From: SCGC-AAA076-P13 sp905478035
GTDB lineage: Bacteria > Pseudomonadota > Gammaproteobacteria > Magnimaribacterales > D2472
Direction of reading: 5' to 3'
NCBI GenBank assembly: GCA_943846785.1
Contig: OX044367.1
Location: 1,116,001 to 1,180,000, forward strand
Length of the DNA: 64,000 nucleotides
Within the stretch, counting starts at the first letter, position 1. Every line of letters starts with the position of its first letter. The notes under the pieces were generated by a model that was not told the origin of the DNA, did no database searches, and saw only the letters and a program-made list of their open reading frames with translations. Below, in pieces: positions 26,686 to 35,216 of the stretch. A program made the translations under genes and the position numbers.

Positions 26686-28668
26686 ATGAAAATAATACAA
26701 CTTTGCTTTCTACTTCTTGCCTATACCAGCTTTATATTTTCTAATACGGTTAGTACCGGACATGCTGAGGTTTCAATTGTCAAAAGCACCATAGTATCAA
26801 ATGAAAATGAGCTAATTATAGGTGTGAAAATGGATATGCAAGACCACTGGCATACCTATTGGAAAAACCCAGGTGATTCTGGTGGACCTTTAGAAATAAC
26901 TTGGGGAATGCCAGAGGGTTATGAGGTAAGTGACATCCTGTGGCCAACGCCTTCCTTAATACCATATCCCCCATTAATGACTTATGGGTATGAGAACTTT
27001 GTAATATTTCCAATACTAATAAAGATTCCAGAAGAAAATATTTCTGATAAATTTTCAGCAGATATAGATTTCTTAATTTGTGATGATATATGTGTTCCAG
27101 AAAGAGCACTTATAGAGACTTCTTTTAGTGAGTTATCTAGTGATGCAAATCTTGATGAGATATATAGAAAAATACCATCAATAGTTTTACCAGTCATAAC
27201 AAATGTAAAAAATAATAACTTAGAGCTAAGATTTTCATTTAATGAAAATATAGATGAAATATATTTTTATATTGAACAAGGCGATGTTGTTCTTCATGCA
27301 AGCATGCAAAACTTAATTGAGGAAGAGAACAATTGGCTTTTAGAAATCCCATTAAGTGATGAGAGTAATTTATTAGAATCTATTCAAGGTATTCTCTCTA
27401 TAAATAGTGAGTCATTTGTTATTGATGCTTCTTTATCAGATACAGAACAATCATCTGCTTCACTTTCAGTTTTTTCAGCAATTCTTTTTGCATTTCTTGG
27501 GGGCTTAATTTTAAATCTGATGCCATGCGTATTTCCCATTATTTCTTTAAAGGTTTTAAGTTTTGTGTCTATGGGTGGCGAATCTAAAAATAAAATAAGA
27601 ACACATTCATTATTATTTTGCCTTGGTGTAATTTTATCATTCATAGTAATAGCTATTGTTCTTCTTGCACTTAAAAGTAGTGGCGTATTTATCGGGTGGG
27701 GTTTTCAGTTACAGTCACCTTTGATAGTAGCCGTGTTAAGCATGCTAATGTTTATTATTGGGCTTATTCTATTATCTGACATTAATATTGGATCTTCATT
27801 AACAAGACTAGGCAATATAGGAGCTAATAAAACAGACTATTGGAGCTCTTTTTTAACTGGTATTTTGGCAGTAGTAGTTGCATCACCATGTACTGCTCCA
27901 TTTATGGGTGCAGCAATAGGCTACGCTTTAATTCAGCCATCTTTTGTAACCCTGCCAATATTCATTTCTCTTGGACTAGGATTCTGTATTCCATACCTCA
28001 TGCTATCAATAAGACCTGAGTTAATATCCTCTCTTCCAAAACCTGGTCAATGGATGGAAACACTAAAAGAGTTTTTTGCTTTTCCTATGTTTGCTACTTC
28101 ACTATGGTTAATTTGGGTCTTTAGTCTTCAAACAGGAACTGATGCTCTTATAGATCTAATGGTAAGCTTTCTTGTATTAGCTTTGCTTATATGGATTTTA
28201 AACAAACTATCTTCTAAAAATATAAAGATATTATTAATCTTAATTGGTTTAATTTTTACTACAATGCAGTTAAATTCAATAAAAAATTTAGAAATCAAAA
28301 GTGTTAATAATGAGAACCAAGAAAATACTAAAATGTCTTGGTATCTTGGCATTGAAGAAGATTTCAAAAAAAGTAATCAGGCATATTTAATTAACTTTAC
28401 TGCTGCATGGTGCATTACATGCCAAGCAAACGACAAAATAGCACTCTCAAGGTCTTCTGTTGTAAATTACATGAATATTAATAATATTAATTATGTTGTT
28501 GCTGATTGGACTAATAGAGATAAAGATATATTAGAGGTTCTTAATATATACGGAAGAAGCGGAGTTCCTCTTTATATATTCTGGAAACCTGGAATGGGTA
28601 AACCTCAAGTGTTGCCAGCAATTCTTACAGAAAAGCTTGTTATGGATATACTTAGTCAGCAACTGTAA
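26686..28668 (+). CDS. DsbD-family protein-disulfide reductase / thiol transporter
   Basis: 660 residues: signal peptide, a periplasmic DsbD-alpha-like domain (about 20-250, with CDDICVPE), an eight-helix membrane domain with MPCVFPIISLK and ASPCTAPFMGA (the paired cysteines), and a C-terminal thioredoxin domain with WCITC at 575-579. It passes electrons from cytoplasmic thioredoxin to the periplasm, where TlpA-like and DsbC-like partners in this window could use them. DsbD versus ScsB-type cannot be decided by eye. Confidence 0.88.
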   Translation: MKIIQLCFLLLAYTSFIFSNTVSTGHAEVSIVKSTIVSNENELIIGVKMDMQDHWHTYWKNPGDSGGPLEITWGMPEGYEVSDILWPTPSLIPYPPLMTYGYENFVIFPILIKIPEENISDKFSADIDFLICDDICVPERALIETSFSELSSDANLDEIYRKIPSIVLPVITNVKNNNLELRFSFNENIDEIYFYIEQGDVVLHASMQNLIEEENNWLLEIPLSDESNLLESIQGILSINSESFVIDASLSDTEQSSASLSVFSAILFAFLGGLILNLMPCVFPIISLKVLSFVSMGGESKNKIRTHSLLFCLGVILSFIVIAIVLLALKSSGVFIGWGFQLQSPLIVAVLSMLMFIIGLILLSDINIGSSLTRLGNIGANKTDYWSSFLTGILAVVVASPCTAPFMGAAIGYALIQPSFVTLPIFISLGLGFCIPYLMLSIRPELISSLPKPGQWMETLKEFFAFPMFATSLWLIWVFSLQTGTDALIDLMVSFLVLALLIWILNKLSSKNIKILLILIGLIFTTMQLNSIKNLEIKSVNNENQENTKMSWYLGIEEDFKKSNQAYLINFTAAWCITCQANDKIALSRSSVVNYMNINNINYVVADWTNRDKDILEVLNIYGRSGVPLYIFWKPGMGKPQVLPAILTEKLVMDILSQQL

Positions 28669-28747
28669 CATTTCTAATTTTTGGTTATAGGAATTAAAAC
28701 CTTTATAATAACTTTCAACTAAATTTAATTATTTTAGGAGTGATGTT

Positions 28748-29452
28748 ATGAATGCTAGTCCTTTTATTTTGTTTGGAAATCTTCATCTAATAACAATGGC
28801 TTTAATTATTTTTACAGCTGTTTTTCTTCCCTTAACCTGTAAAAATTTATCAGATTCTAGTAAATCATTAACTTCAAAAATTATTGCCTTTATTATTTTA
28901 TCTCATGTAATTATTTCACCCTTTAAAGACTTATATCTACTTGAAAATCCATATCATTGGAAGGAAATTATCCCACTTCATATGTGTGATTTGTCTGAAA
29001 TATTCTTAGCTTCATTTTTATTGGGTGGTCCAAAAATTTTATATAAATGTGCTTTCTTTTGGGGTCTTGCTGGCGCATCAATGGCAATTATTACTCCAGA
29101 TATACCAGTGGTAGATCTTGATTATGCATTCTTCATGATTGGTCACGGGATGATTGTCATAGGTGTAATGTATGCAACTATATCTCTTAATAATCGCCCA
29201 TATGCAAAAGATATATTAGTTGTTTCTGCCATAACTGCATTAGTGCTTCTTCCAATAGTTTACTTGGTTAATATTATCTTAGGTGAGCCAGCAAATTACT
29301 GGTATTTAACTGCAAAACCAGCAGGGGCAAGTTTAATGGATGCTTTTCCTGAGCCACCTCTTCATTTACTAATTACAATACCAATTGCGATAGCAATGTT
29401 TTATTTAATCTATATACCTTATGCTATTAAAGATAAGTTATCGAAACAGTAA
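28748..29452 (+). CDS. TIGR02206/YwaF-family membrane protein
   Basis: 234 residues with six or seven transmembrane helices. The motif PLHMCDLSEIF near residue 79-89 and the late PPLHLLITIPI segment match the TIGR02206 (YwaF) family, function unknown. A good AGGAG site lies just upstream. Stands between the DsbD-like gene and mscS. Confidence 0.72.
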   Translation: MNASPFILFGNLHLITMALIIFTAVFLPLTCKNLSDSSKSLTSKIIAFIILSHVIISPFKDLYLLENPYHWKEIIPLHMCDLSEIFLASFLLGGPKILYKCAFFWGLAGASMAIITPDIPVVDLDYAFFMIGHGMIVIGVMYATISLNNRPYAKDILVVSAITALVLLPIVYLVNIILGEPANYWYLTAKPAGASLMDAFPEPPLHLLITIPIAIAMFYLIYIPYAIKDKLSKQ

Positions 29453-29493
29453 TAAAAAATATTTAAAATATAATTTAGAGAGAAAAAATAATT

Positions 29494-30579
29494 ATGGAAA
29501 ATTTTTTAGAATTAATTAGCCAAGTATGGGATAGAGGATTTCTCGGAATTGATCTTGGCTCAATAATAACTTCTCTGGCTGTTATCTTAGTAGCATTTTT
29601 ATTTAGAGGGTTTGTGATTTCTGTGATTCTTAATGCACTTGGAAGGCTTGCAGATAAAACAGAATCAAAAATAGATGATGAGATACTTAATGCTCTTAGA
29701 AAGCCTATAGGATTTATACCTGTTACTGTTGCTTTATATATATGCACATTGATATTACCTATTTCTGGTCTAGTTGGCGATATTGCTACAAATATTGTTA
29801 AAGCCTTTGTAATTTTTACTATATTTAGTGCTCTATCAAATTCGATTAAACCTATTTTTGTTGCTCTCTCTACTGGCTCTTGGCTCACAGCATCTATGCA
29901 AATGTGGCTTGAAAGAGCATCACGGTTTATAGTTTGGGTGATCGGAATTGCAATCATATTAGATATTTTTGGTATCCAAATTGGTCCACTAGTTGCAGGA
30001 TTAGGGCTTTTTTCTGTTGCAGTTGCACTTGGTGCTCAAGATTTCTTTAAGAATTTAATAGCAGGTATATTAGTAATAGGAGAGCATAGATTTCAACCTG
30101 GTGATCGTATAGAAGTTGCAGGACAACTGCATGGTATTGTTGAAACAATTGGCTTTAGATCAACCGTTATAAGAACATTTGATACTGCTCCGATGACGAT
30201 TCCTAATAAAGATCTTTCTGATGTAAAGGTTATTAATCATGGAGAAATGATAAATAGGCGGCTTAATTGGAAAATAAATCTAATTTATTCCACTTCTGTT
30301 GAACAATTAGAATCTATTAGATCAGAAATTAAGGATTATATTATTCATAGTGATGATTTTGTATCAGACCCTGAGCTAGATCCAGTAGTGAGAGTTGTTG
30401 AGTTAGGTGCTAGCTCAATCGATGTATTGATTGTGGCATATGCTGATCCAATGGGCTTTGCTGCATTTAATGAGGTTAAAGAAAACTTAATATTCAATAT
30501 TATGAAAATTGTTAAGGCTAACAATTCAGAATTTGCATACCCATCAACATCTCTATATGTTGAGAGCATGCCTAAATAA
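29494..30579 (+). CDS. MscS-family mechanosensitive channel
   Basis: 361 residues. Several N-terminal helices precede the pore helix GLGLFSVAVALGAQDFFKN and the beta domain GDRIEVAGQLHGIVETIGFR ... TIPNKDLSDVKVINHG. It would open under hypo-osmotic stress. 17 bp upstream of the SLC13 permease and likely co-transcribed. Confidence 0.9.
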   Translation: MENFLELISQVWDRGFLGIDLGSIITSLAVILVAFLFRGFVISVILNALGRLADKTESKIDDEILNALRKPIGFIPVTVALYICTLILPISGLVGDIATNIVKAFVIFTIFSALSNSIKPIFVALSTGSWLTASMQMWLERASRFIVWVIGIAIILDIFGIQIGPLVAGLGLFSVAVALGAQDFFKNLIAGILVIGEHRFQPGDRIEVAGQLHGIVETIGFRSTVIRTFDTAPMTIPNKDLSDVKVINHGEMINRRLNWKINLIYSTSVEQLESIRSEIKDYIIHSDDFVSDPELDPVVRVVELGASSIDVLIVAYADPMGFAAFNEVKENLIFNIMKIVKANNSEFAYPSTSLYVESMPK

Positions 30580-30596
30580 GAAATATAATATTTTCA

Positions 30597-32363
30597 ATGA
30601 GTGATCAGTACCTATTATCGCTAACAATTGTATCTTTATTAGGTCTTTTTATTTGGGGTAAATTTAGATACGATGCATTAGCATCTGGAGCTCTTGTAGT
30701 TCTTATTATTCTTGGTGTGATACCTGCAAATCAAGCATTTGATGGTTTTGCACACCCCGCAGTTATAACAGTTGCTCTTGTTCTTATAATAAGTCAAGGT
30801 CTTAAAAATTCAGGTCTAACAGGACTTGTTGGAAAAATTATTGGAGGAAGGAGTTTTACTAAATTTCAATTTTTGATTTCATTATTGCTTATAGCTGCAG
30901 TTTTATCGTCATTTATCAATAATATAGGTGCGTTGGCAATTTTACTTCCAATAACATTAAATATCTGTCAAAAAATGGATTGGCACCCTTCTAGGTTTTT
31001 AATGCCATTAGCATTTGCATGTATTTTAGGTGGCATGAATACCACAATTGGAACTCCACCAAATATTATTATTTCTGAATATAAATCAACAATATCTAGT
31101 GCTGGCTTTAATTTTTTTGACTTTTCCTATGTTGGTCTTGTTATTACAATCCTTAGTATTTTGTTTATAGCCATAATTGGAAATAAATTTATTCAGTTAA
31201 GAGAAAATTCTAATGCTGGATCATCCCTAATTGATCTAAAGGGATATTTATTTGAAGTTTCAGTAAATGATAATAGTTCAGCAATTGGTATGACCCTATC
31301 TGCGTTTAAGAAAGAGGCAGGTGAAGATACTGAAGTTATAGGGATAGTTAGCGAATCAGGTGGAGTTAAAAAAGTTAAAAATAATTTAAGGATTAAACCT
31401 GATCAAATATTAGTAATTAAGACACCTCCTGATGAGATAGGAACAATCCTTGATGTATTTGGCTTTTCAATTCCTGAAGAACTTCATTCATTTAAAGACG
31501 AAGATTTAGAAGAAATTGAGGCAATGATCACTCCAGACTCAAGATTAATTGGAAGAAAATATGATTTCTTTTTAAAGCTAGCATATGAAGAACTAAACCT
31601 TTTAGGACTTTGGAGAAAAGGATCTAAATATAGAACTAGATTAACTAGAGAAACTTTTAGAGTAGGCGACGTTTTACTTTTAGGTGTTAGAGATCTTGAT
31701 GAAGAGGATGTAACTAATAAAATAAAGCACTTAGGATTAATGCCAATAAGACAAAGAGAACTTCAAACCATACCTAGTAGAAGTAGACTTTTAAAAGGCT
31801 TAATATTTTTTATGACTTCCATAATATTGGTAGCAATGAATATTCTGCCTACTGCAGCAGCATTTCTTTTATGTGTTCTTGGTTTTGCAAGAATTAAAAT
31901 AATAGATAGTAATTTTTATAGAGATATAGATTGGCCAATTATAATTATGCTTGCTGCAATGATACCTATTGGAACAGCCCTACAATCAACTGGATTAAGT
32001 GATGTTATATCATCAAATATATCCCTATATGCAGCTGATATGAGTCTTTTTTGGTTACTTTTCTTAATATTAATAATTACTATGGCAACTACAGATATTA
32101 TTAATAATGCTGCTACTGCAGTTATAATGGCTCCCATATCTGCAGGCATAGCAATAGAGCTTGGTTATGCTATTGAGCCCTTTTTAATGGTGGTGGCTGT
32201 AGGAGCCAGTTGTGCATTTTTAACTCCAATTGGACATCAATGTAATACAGTCATTATGGGTCCTGGTAATTATAAATTTACTGATTATTGGAGATTAGGT
32301 CTTCCTTTAGATCTATTAATAATAGCTGTATCGATCCCAATGATTTTATTTGTTTGGACATAG
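30597..32363 (+). CDS. SLC13-family permease with two TrkA-C (RCK_C) domains
   Basis: 588 residues. Two membrane halves flank a soluble insert of about residues 205-390 carrying two TrkA-C-like domains. SSFINNIGALAILLPI and IGTPPNIIISEY in the first half and TDIINNAATAVIMAPIS with TPIGHQCNTVIMGPG in the second half are the paired substrate/sodium motifs of the DASS fold. Substrate (dicarboxylate, sulfate or other anion) cannot be read. Confidence 0.87.
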   Translation: MSDQYLLSLTIVSLLGLFIWGKFRYDALASGALVVLIILGVIPANQAFDGFAHPAVITVALVLIISQGLKNSGLTGLVGKIIGGRSFTKFQFLISLLLIAAVLSSFINNIGALAILLPITLNICQKMDWHPSRFLMPLAFACILGGMNTTIGTPPNIIISEYKSTISSAGFNFFDFSYVGLVITILSILFIAIIGNKFIQLRENSNAGSSLIDLKGYLFEVSVNDNSSAIGMTLSAFKKEAGEDTEVIGIVSESGGVKKVKNNLRIKPDQILVIKTPPDEIGTILDVFGFSIPEELHSFKDEDLEEIEAMITPDSRLIGRKYDFFLKLAYEELNLLGLWRKGSKYRTRLTRETFRVGDVLLLGVRDLDEEDVTNKIKHLGLMPIRQRELQTIPSRSRLLKGLIFFMTSIILVAMNILPTAAAFLLCVLGFARIKIIDSNFYRDIDWPIIIMLAAMIPIGTALQSTGLSDVISSNISLYAADMSLFWLLFLILIITMATTDIINNAATAVIMAPISAGIAIELGYAIEPFLMVVAVGASCAFLTPIGHQCNTVIMGPGNYKFTDYWRLGLPLDLLIIAVSIPMILFVWT

Positions 32364-32379
32364 TTTGAAATTTCCAATA

Positions 32380-32649
32380 ATGTCTGAAAATGATGATCTT
32401 GAAAAATATCTAAAAAAAATTCAAAAAATTTGTGTTCTTATGCATGACAAGAAACATAACCTAAAGAAATTTAATAATAAAAAAACTATTGCTTTTACTT
32501 CTTTCTCAGATGGAATTAAGTACTCAAAACAGCCACATTATGTAATTCATTCATTAATAGATGAGTATTTTGTAAAAAAGAAAATTTCAAATGAATTGCC
32601 TACTAAAATTGCTTTGATTTTTACACACATAATAAAAAATAATGGATGA
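32380..32649 (+). CDS. Small hypothetical protein
   Basis: 89 residues from the ATG at 32380; an in-frame TTG 30 bases upstream overlaps the permease end and is less likely. Lysine-rich and probably soluble (DLEKYLKKIQKICVLMHDKK). No family recognised and no clear ribosome site. The reading is consistent with its packing between the permease and the next small gene. Confidence 0.5.
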   Translation: MSENDDLEKYLKKIQKICVLMHDKKHNLKKFNNKKTIAFTSFSDGIKYSKQPHYVIHSLIDEYFVKKKISNELPTKIALIFTHIIKNNG

Positions 32650-32824
32650 TGCCTTTAAAAGACCAAACAGGCTGACTGGAAAACCATATGAGTCTGGATA
32701 TGAAGATGATGATGGCAGAGTTTTTTATAAGTATCTAAATAAGCATGGTAATGATGGTTACTATCTAGAAGAATGGAAAAAAGACATGGAAACCTATTTA
32801 AGAAAAAAACAGGCTGAGGATTAA
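32642..32824 (+). CDS. Small hypothetical protein (60 aa)
   Basis: 60 residues, charged, beginning MDDAFKRPNRLTGKPYESG and ending in a helical KKDMETYLRKKQAED. It overlaps the preceding small gene by 8 bp and the convergent serine hydrolase by 4 bp. Composition looks protein-like (RVFYKYLNKHG), but no family is recognised. Confidence 0.5.
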   Translation: MDDAFKRPNRLTGKPYESGYEDDDGRVFYKYLNKHGNDGYYLEEWKKDMETYLRKKQAED

Positions 32825-34011
32825 TTTTTGCTTAAATCTGCCATAGCATCAATAATCTCATCATACTTTTGATAAAACTCTTTAGATTCTCCCATTTTTT
32901 CAGTGATTGGCGCTACGACATCTGTACCTTCTTTTATAATACCAAGATTTAAAAGAGTTCTCGCTGTCATAACAGCAGTTGATACTCCTGCCCATCTAAA
33001 ATATTGAAGGGGGCCCCATTTTTGGATATCTCCATGATCTTTTTGAGTATATTTAGTTATTCTTGTAAAAACAATATCATTATCTCTGTCAACAAAAGTG
33101 TACTGGCCAAACTTACCACTTGTATTAAATATCTTACTATTATCGTCATGCTTGGAAATCCACCAATGAAGTGAATATCCTCTTTTTGGGCTATCAGGTG
33201 AAAAACCCCATACAACTCTAAATGTTTCATCTATAAAATTTTTAGGAATTATTTGCCTGCCATTCCAATTACCATTCCGCGCGAATAATAATCCAAATTT
33301 TGAATACTCTTGAGCAGACATATCTACACAACAGTATGTTAAGACATTTCCACTCTCATCTTTCCAAAGTTTATAATCTTTCATTCCAATTGGTTCAAAA
33401 ATTCGTTCTGAAAGAAGTTTGTCAGCTTTTATTCCTGTCACAGAGAAAAGAATATCTCCAATAATCATTGAATTAACATTGTTATATTCCCATTTTAATC
33501 CAGCATCTTTTTCAACTCCAACGGCTTTAGCGTATTCTAAATGGTTAGTTTGGAAAAACATTTTTTCATGCTCATGATCTGGAAAATCTAATCCACTAGA
33601 CATGTCTAATAAATCTCTAATAGTAATCTTTGACCTTTCATCATTGTAATAATCTAAATACTTTCCTACATTATCATCAAGACTATCTATTTCACCCTTT
33701 TCAATAGAAATACCAATTAATGCAGCATAATAACTTTTTGCCATAGACCATGAGGTTCCATGTGATATATCACTATAGCCATCAGCATACTTTTCTCCAA
33801 TAATTTTTCCATTCTTAATAATCACAACACCTAAAGTTGATTGATCTAAAAATGACAGATCTATAATTTTTTGAACTTTTGCTGAATTTATATTTTGACT
33901 TTCTGGAGTGACTATTTTCCATTCATCGCTTGGAAAATATAAGTTATCTGAAGTTAGAGAAACTACGAAGATAAAGGTATATAAAATATAAAGTTTATGG
34001 GCAAATGACAT
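32821..34011 (-). CDS. Serine hydrolase, beta-lactamase class C-like family
   Basis: 396 residues with an N-terminal signal or anchor. The SxxK motif is SMAK at 89-92 and the YxN motif YNN at 176-178. The later LHWWISKHDD ... FNTSGKFGQYTFVDRD region is where the third HxG-like motif falls. These periplasmic enzymes act on peptides, esters or amides; no resistance role is implied. Downstream tail-to-tail with the 60-aa gene. Confidence 0.87.
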   Translation of the reverse strand: MSFAHKLYILYTFIFVVSLTSDNLYFPSDEWKIVTPESQNINSAKVQKIIDLSFLDQSTLGVVIIKNGKIIGEKYADGYSDISHGTSWSMAKSYYAALIGISIEKGEIDSLDDNVGKYLDYYNDERSKITIRDLLDMSSGLDFPDHEHEKMFFQTNHLEYAKAVGVEKDAGLKWEYNNVNSMIIGDILFSVTGIKADKLLSERIFEPIGMKDYKLWKDESGNVLTYCCVDMSAQEYSKFGLLFARNGNWNGRQIIPKNFIDETFRVVWGFSPDSPKRGYSLHWWISKHDDNSKIFNTSGKFGQYTFVDRDNDIVFTRITKYTQKDHGDIQKWGPLQYFRWAGVSTAVMTARTLLNLGIIKEGTDVVAPITEKMGESKEFYQKYDEIIDAMADLSKN

Positions 34012-34091
34012 ACTGATTCCTATTAAAAAATAAATTATATATATTTTTTTTAAACTTAGCTGAAATAATTTAAATAATATTATAACTTATA

Positions 34092-34119
34092 TTGATATAT
34101 AATTATAAATATATATAAT
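34092..34119 (+). promoter_or_regulatory. Sigma-70-like promoter of the pseudoazurin micro-operon
   Basis: TTGATA (34092-34097), a 16-base spacer and TATAAT (34114-34119). The predicted start is near 34126, about 26 nt before the first start codon. The region is very AT-rich, so chance matches are possible, but both hexamers and the spacing are near ideal. Confidence 0.6.
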
Positions 34120-34151
34120 GATGCTGATTTAAAAGCATATGGAGCACTATT

Positions 34152-34334
34152 TTGAACAAACAAATTAAAAATGCAACACCTGAAGAGGCTTTAGAATGGA
34201 GTGAAACAGACTACTTTATGGCAATGAAATTTGATCCATTAGTTATGTTTGTTGTAATACCCGCTGCCATACAGGTTGTCGTTTTAGCCTTTATGCTTTT
34301 ATCTATGATGATTACTGGAATAGTATTTGATTAG
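34152..34334 (+). CDS. Small single-helix membrane protein (60 aa)
   Basis: 60 residues starting at TTG with GGAG seven bases upstream; no in-frame ATG gives a better start. A polar N-terminus (NKQIKNATPEEALEWSETDYF) precedes one long hydrophobic helix (about 31-56) and an acidic C-terminus. First gene of a three-gene unit with a 45-aa membrane protein and pseudoazurin. No family recognised. The layout recalls small subunits of respiratory or light-harvesting complexes, but no cofactor-ligand histidine is present in the helix. Confidence 0.6.
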   Translation: MNKQIKNATPEEALEWSETDYFMAMKFDPLVMFVVIPAAIQVVVLAFMLLSMMITGIVFD

Positions 34335-34344
34335 AGTATTTAAA

Positions 34345-34482
34345 ATGTTAATTGGAGTTGGTGGCAATGAACAAGATTTTAGCCCTTCTCCTTTTAAAAT
34401 TTTAATTTCCTCAGTATCACTGGGTATTCTTTTTTTTTTAATTATTACAACCTTATTGGTTATTACTAAGAGTCTATTATGA
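34345..34482 (+). CDS. Small single-helix membrane protein (45 aa)
   Basis: 45 residues. N-terminal MLIGVGGNEQDFSPSPFK is followed by a single hydrophobic helix (about 19-41). It lies 10 bp after the preceding 60-aa gene, and its stop overlaps the pseudoazurin start as ATGA (34479-34482), so translational coupling is likely. Too short for most gene callers. No family recognised. Confidence 0.6.
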   Translation: MLIGVGGNEQDFSPSPFKILISSVSLGILFFLIITTLLVITKSLL

Positions 34483-34916
34483 AAAATTTATTTTTAACAC
34501 TGATTATTAGTTTTACTGTGCATGCTTACAGTGATGTTTATACAGTTAAATTATTAAATCAAGGTGCGGAAGGTATAATGGTATTTGAGCCATCTTTCTT
34601 AAATATTGCTGTAGGAGATACAGTCAATTTTGAAGCAACAGATGCTGCTCATAACTCTGCATCTATACAAGGCATGGTTCCAGATGGTGCAACTGCTTGG
34701 AGTGGAGCTCTTAGCAAAGATATTAGCATTACTTTTGATACTCCTGGTATATATGGTTATGAGTGTACTCCCCATTCAATGATGGCCATGGTAGGAATTA
34801 TTAGAGTTGGAGGAAGTAATATTAATCTCAATGAAATCAAGAATGTAGCTGCAATCAAAAAATCATCATTTGTAATGAATAAAGATAGGTTAGATAATTA
34901 TATTTCTAAAATATAA
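34479..34916 (+). CDS. Pseudoazurin-type blue copper protein
   Basis: 145 residues. A signal peptide (about 1-18) is followed by a cupredoxin domain. KLLNQGAEGIMVFEPSFLNI and VGDTVNFEATDAAHNS match pseudoazurin. The four type-1 copper ligands are His58, Cys96, His99 and Met104 (CTPHSMMAM). The C-terminal helix region after about 112 is typical. It is a periplasmic one-electron carrier; the partner (nitrite reductase, oxidase or other) is not in the window. Third gene of a unit with two tiny membrane proteins. Confidence 0.9.
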   Translation: MKNLFLTLIISFTVHAYSDVYTVKLLNQGAEGIMVFEPSFLNIAVGDTVNFEATDAAHNSASIQGMVPDGATAWSGALSKDISITFDTPGIYGYECTPHSMMAMVGIIRVGGSNINLNEIKNVAAIKKSSFVMNKDRLDNYISKI

Positions 34917-34928
34917 GATTTCTTGTAA

Positions 34929-35007
34929 TGGTAGACCCGATTGGACTCGAACCAACGACCTCCGCAATGTCAATGCGGCGCTCTAACCAAGACTGAGCTA
35001 CGGGTCT
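34929..35007 (-). tRNA. tRNA-Val (GAC)
   Basis: 79 nt with encoded CCA. Acceptor AGACCCG pairs with CGGGTCT, discriminator A. The anticodon arm is CCGCA-TTGACAT-TGCGG, anticodon GAC. The D loop (AGTCTTGGTTA) is slightly long. With tRNA-Val (TAC) at 10775 it is a second valine acceptor. A TATAAT lies on the minus strand at 35020-35025, 12 bases upstream of the mature 5' end. Confidence 0.92.
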
Positions 35008-35019
35008 AAGAGAAAAAGT

Positions 35020-35025
35020 ATTATA
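35020..35025 (-). promoter_or_regulatory. Likely -10 element for tRNA-Val (GAC)
   Basis: A perfect TATAAT on the minus strand, placed to start transcription within a few bases of the tRNA 5' end. No good -35 hexamer is visible at 16-18 bases upstream. Confidence 0.4.
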
Positions 35026-35091
35026 CAGAATTTATTGTTATGAGTGTTCTATAAAATATGTACTTTAAATATATATATTCTAGTATGGCGA

Positions 35092-35216
35092 TAAAGTTAG
35101 TTTTTTAACAGAGTACATTGCCAAGGTGCTAGAGATGAATACAATACTGCCAACTAGCTTCTCCCCCCTATTAGAATCGCTAGTTTAAATGGAGGACTTT
35201 GTCCTCCATTTTTTTT
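35092..35216 (+). ncRNA. Candidate small RNA with a C-rich loop and intrinsic terminator
   Basis: The region holds no convincing protein gene. It contains a stem AACTAGC-TTCT (35152-35162) pairing with AGAA (35173-35176) and GCTAGTT (35179-35185). The apical loop CCCCCCTATT (35163-35172) exposes six cytosines. An 11-bp terminator stem and T-run follow directly (35187-35216). C-rich loops in bacterial small RNAs often target ribosome sites. The 5' end is a guess from a weak TAGTAT at 35081-35086. A 17-codon ORF (35135-35188) overlaps the hairpin. Confidence 0.45.
35187..35216 (+). terminator. Strong intrinsic terminator, plus-strand orientation
   Basis: AAATGGAGGAC-TTT-GTCCTCCATTT, 11 perfect pairs, continues into an unbroken T-run to 35216. 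The T-run is on the plus-strand 3' side, so it ends a plus transcript: the small RNA candidate or read-through from the pseudoazurin unit. Reverse-strand use is less likely (only three T after the stem). Confidence 0.85.

Noticed and set aside
32821..34011. Beta-lactam resistance gene
   Set aside because: SxxK and YxN are shared by many serine hydrolases and peptidases; the neighbourhood and sequence do not support a resistance beta-lactamase.
34152..34334. Light-harvesting or photosystem-like small subunit
   Set aside because: The one-helix layout is similar, but there is no histidine or other pigment ligand in the helix and no photosynthesis gene nearby.
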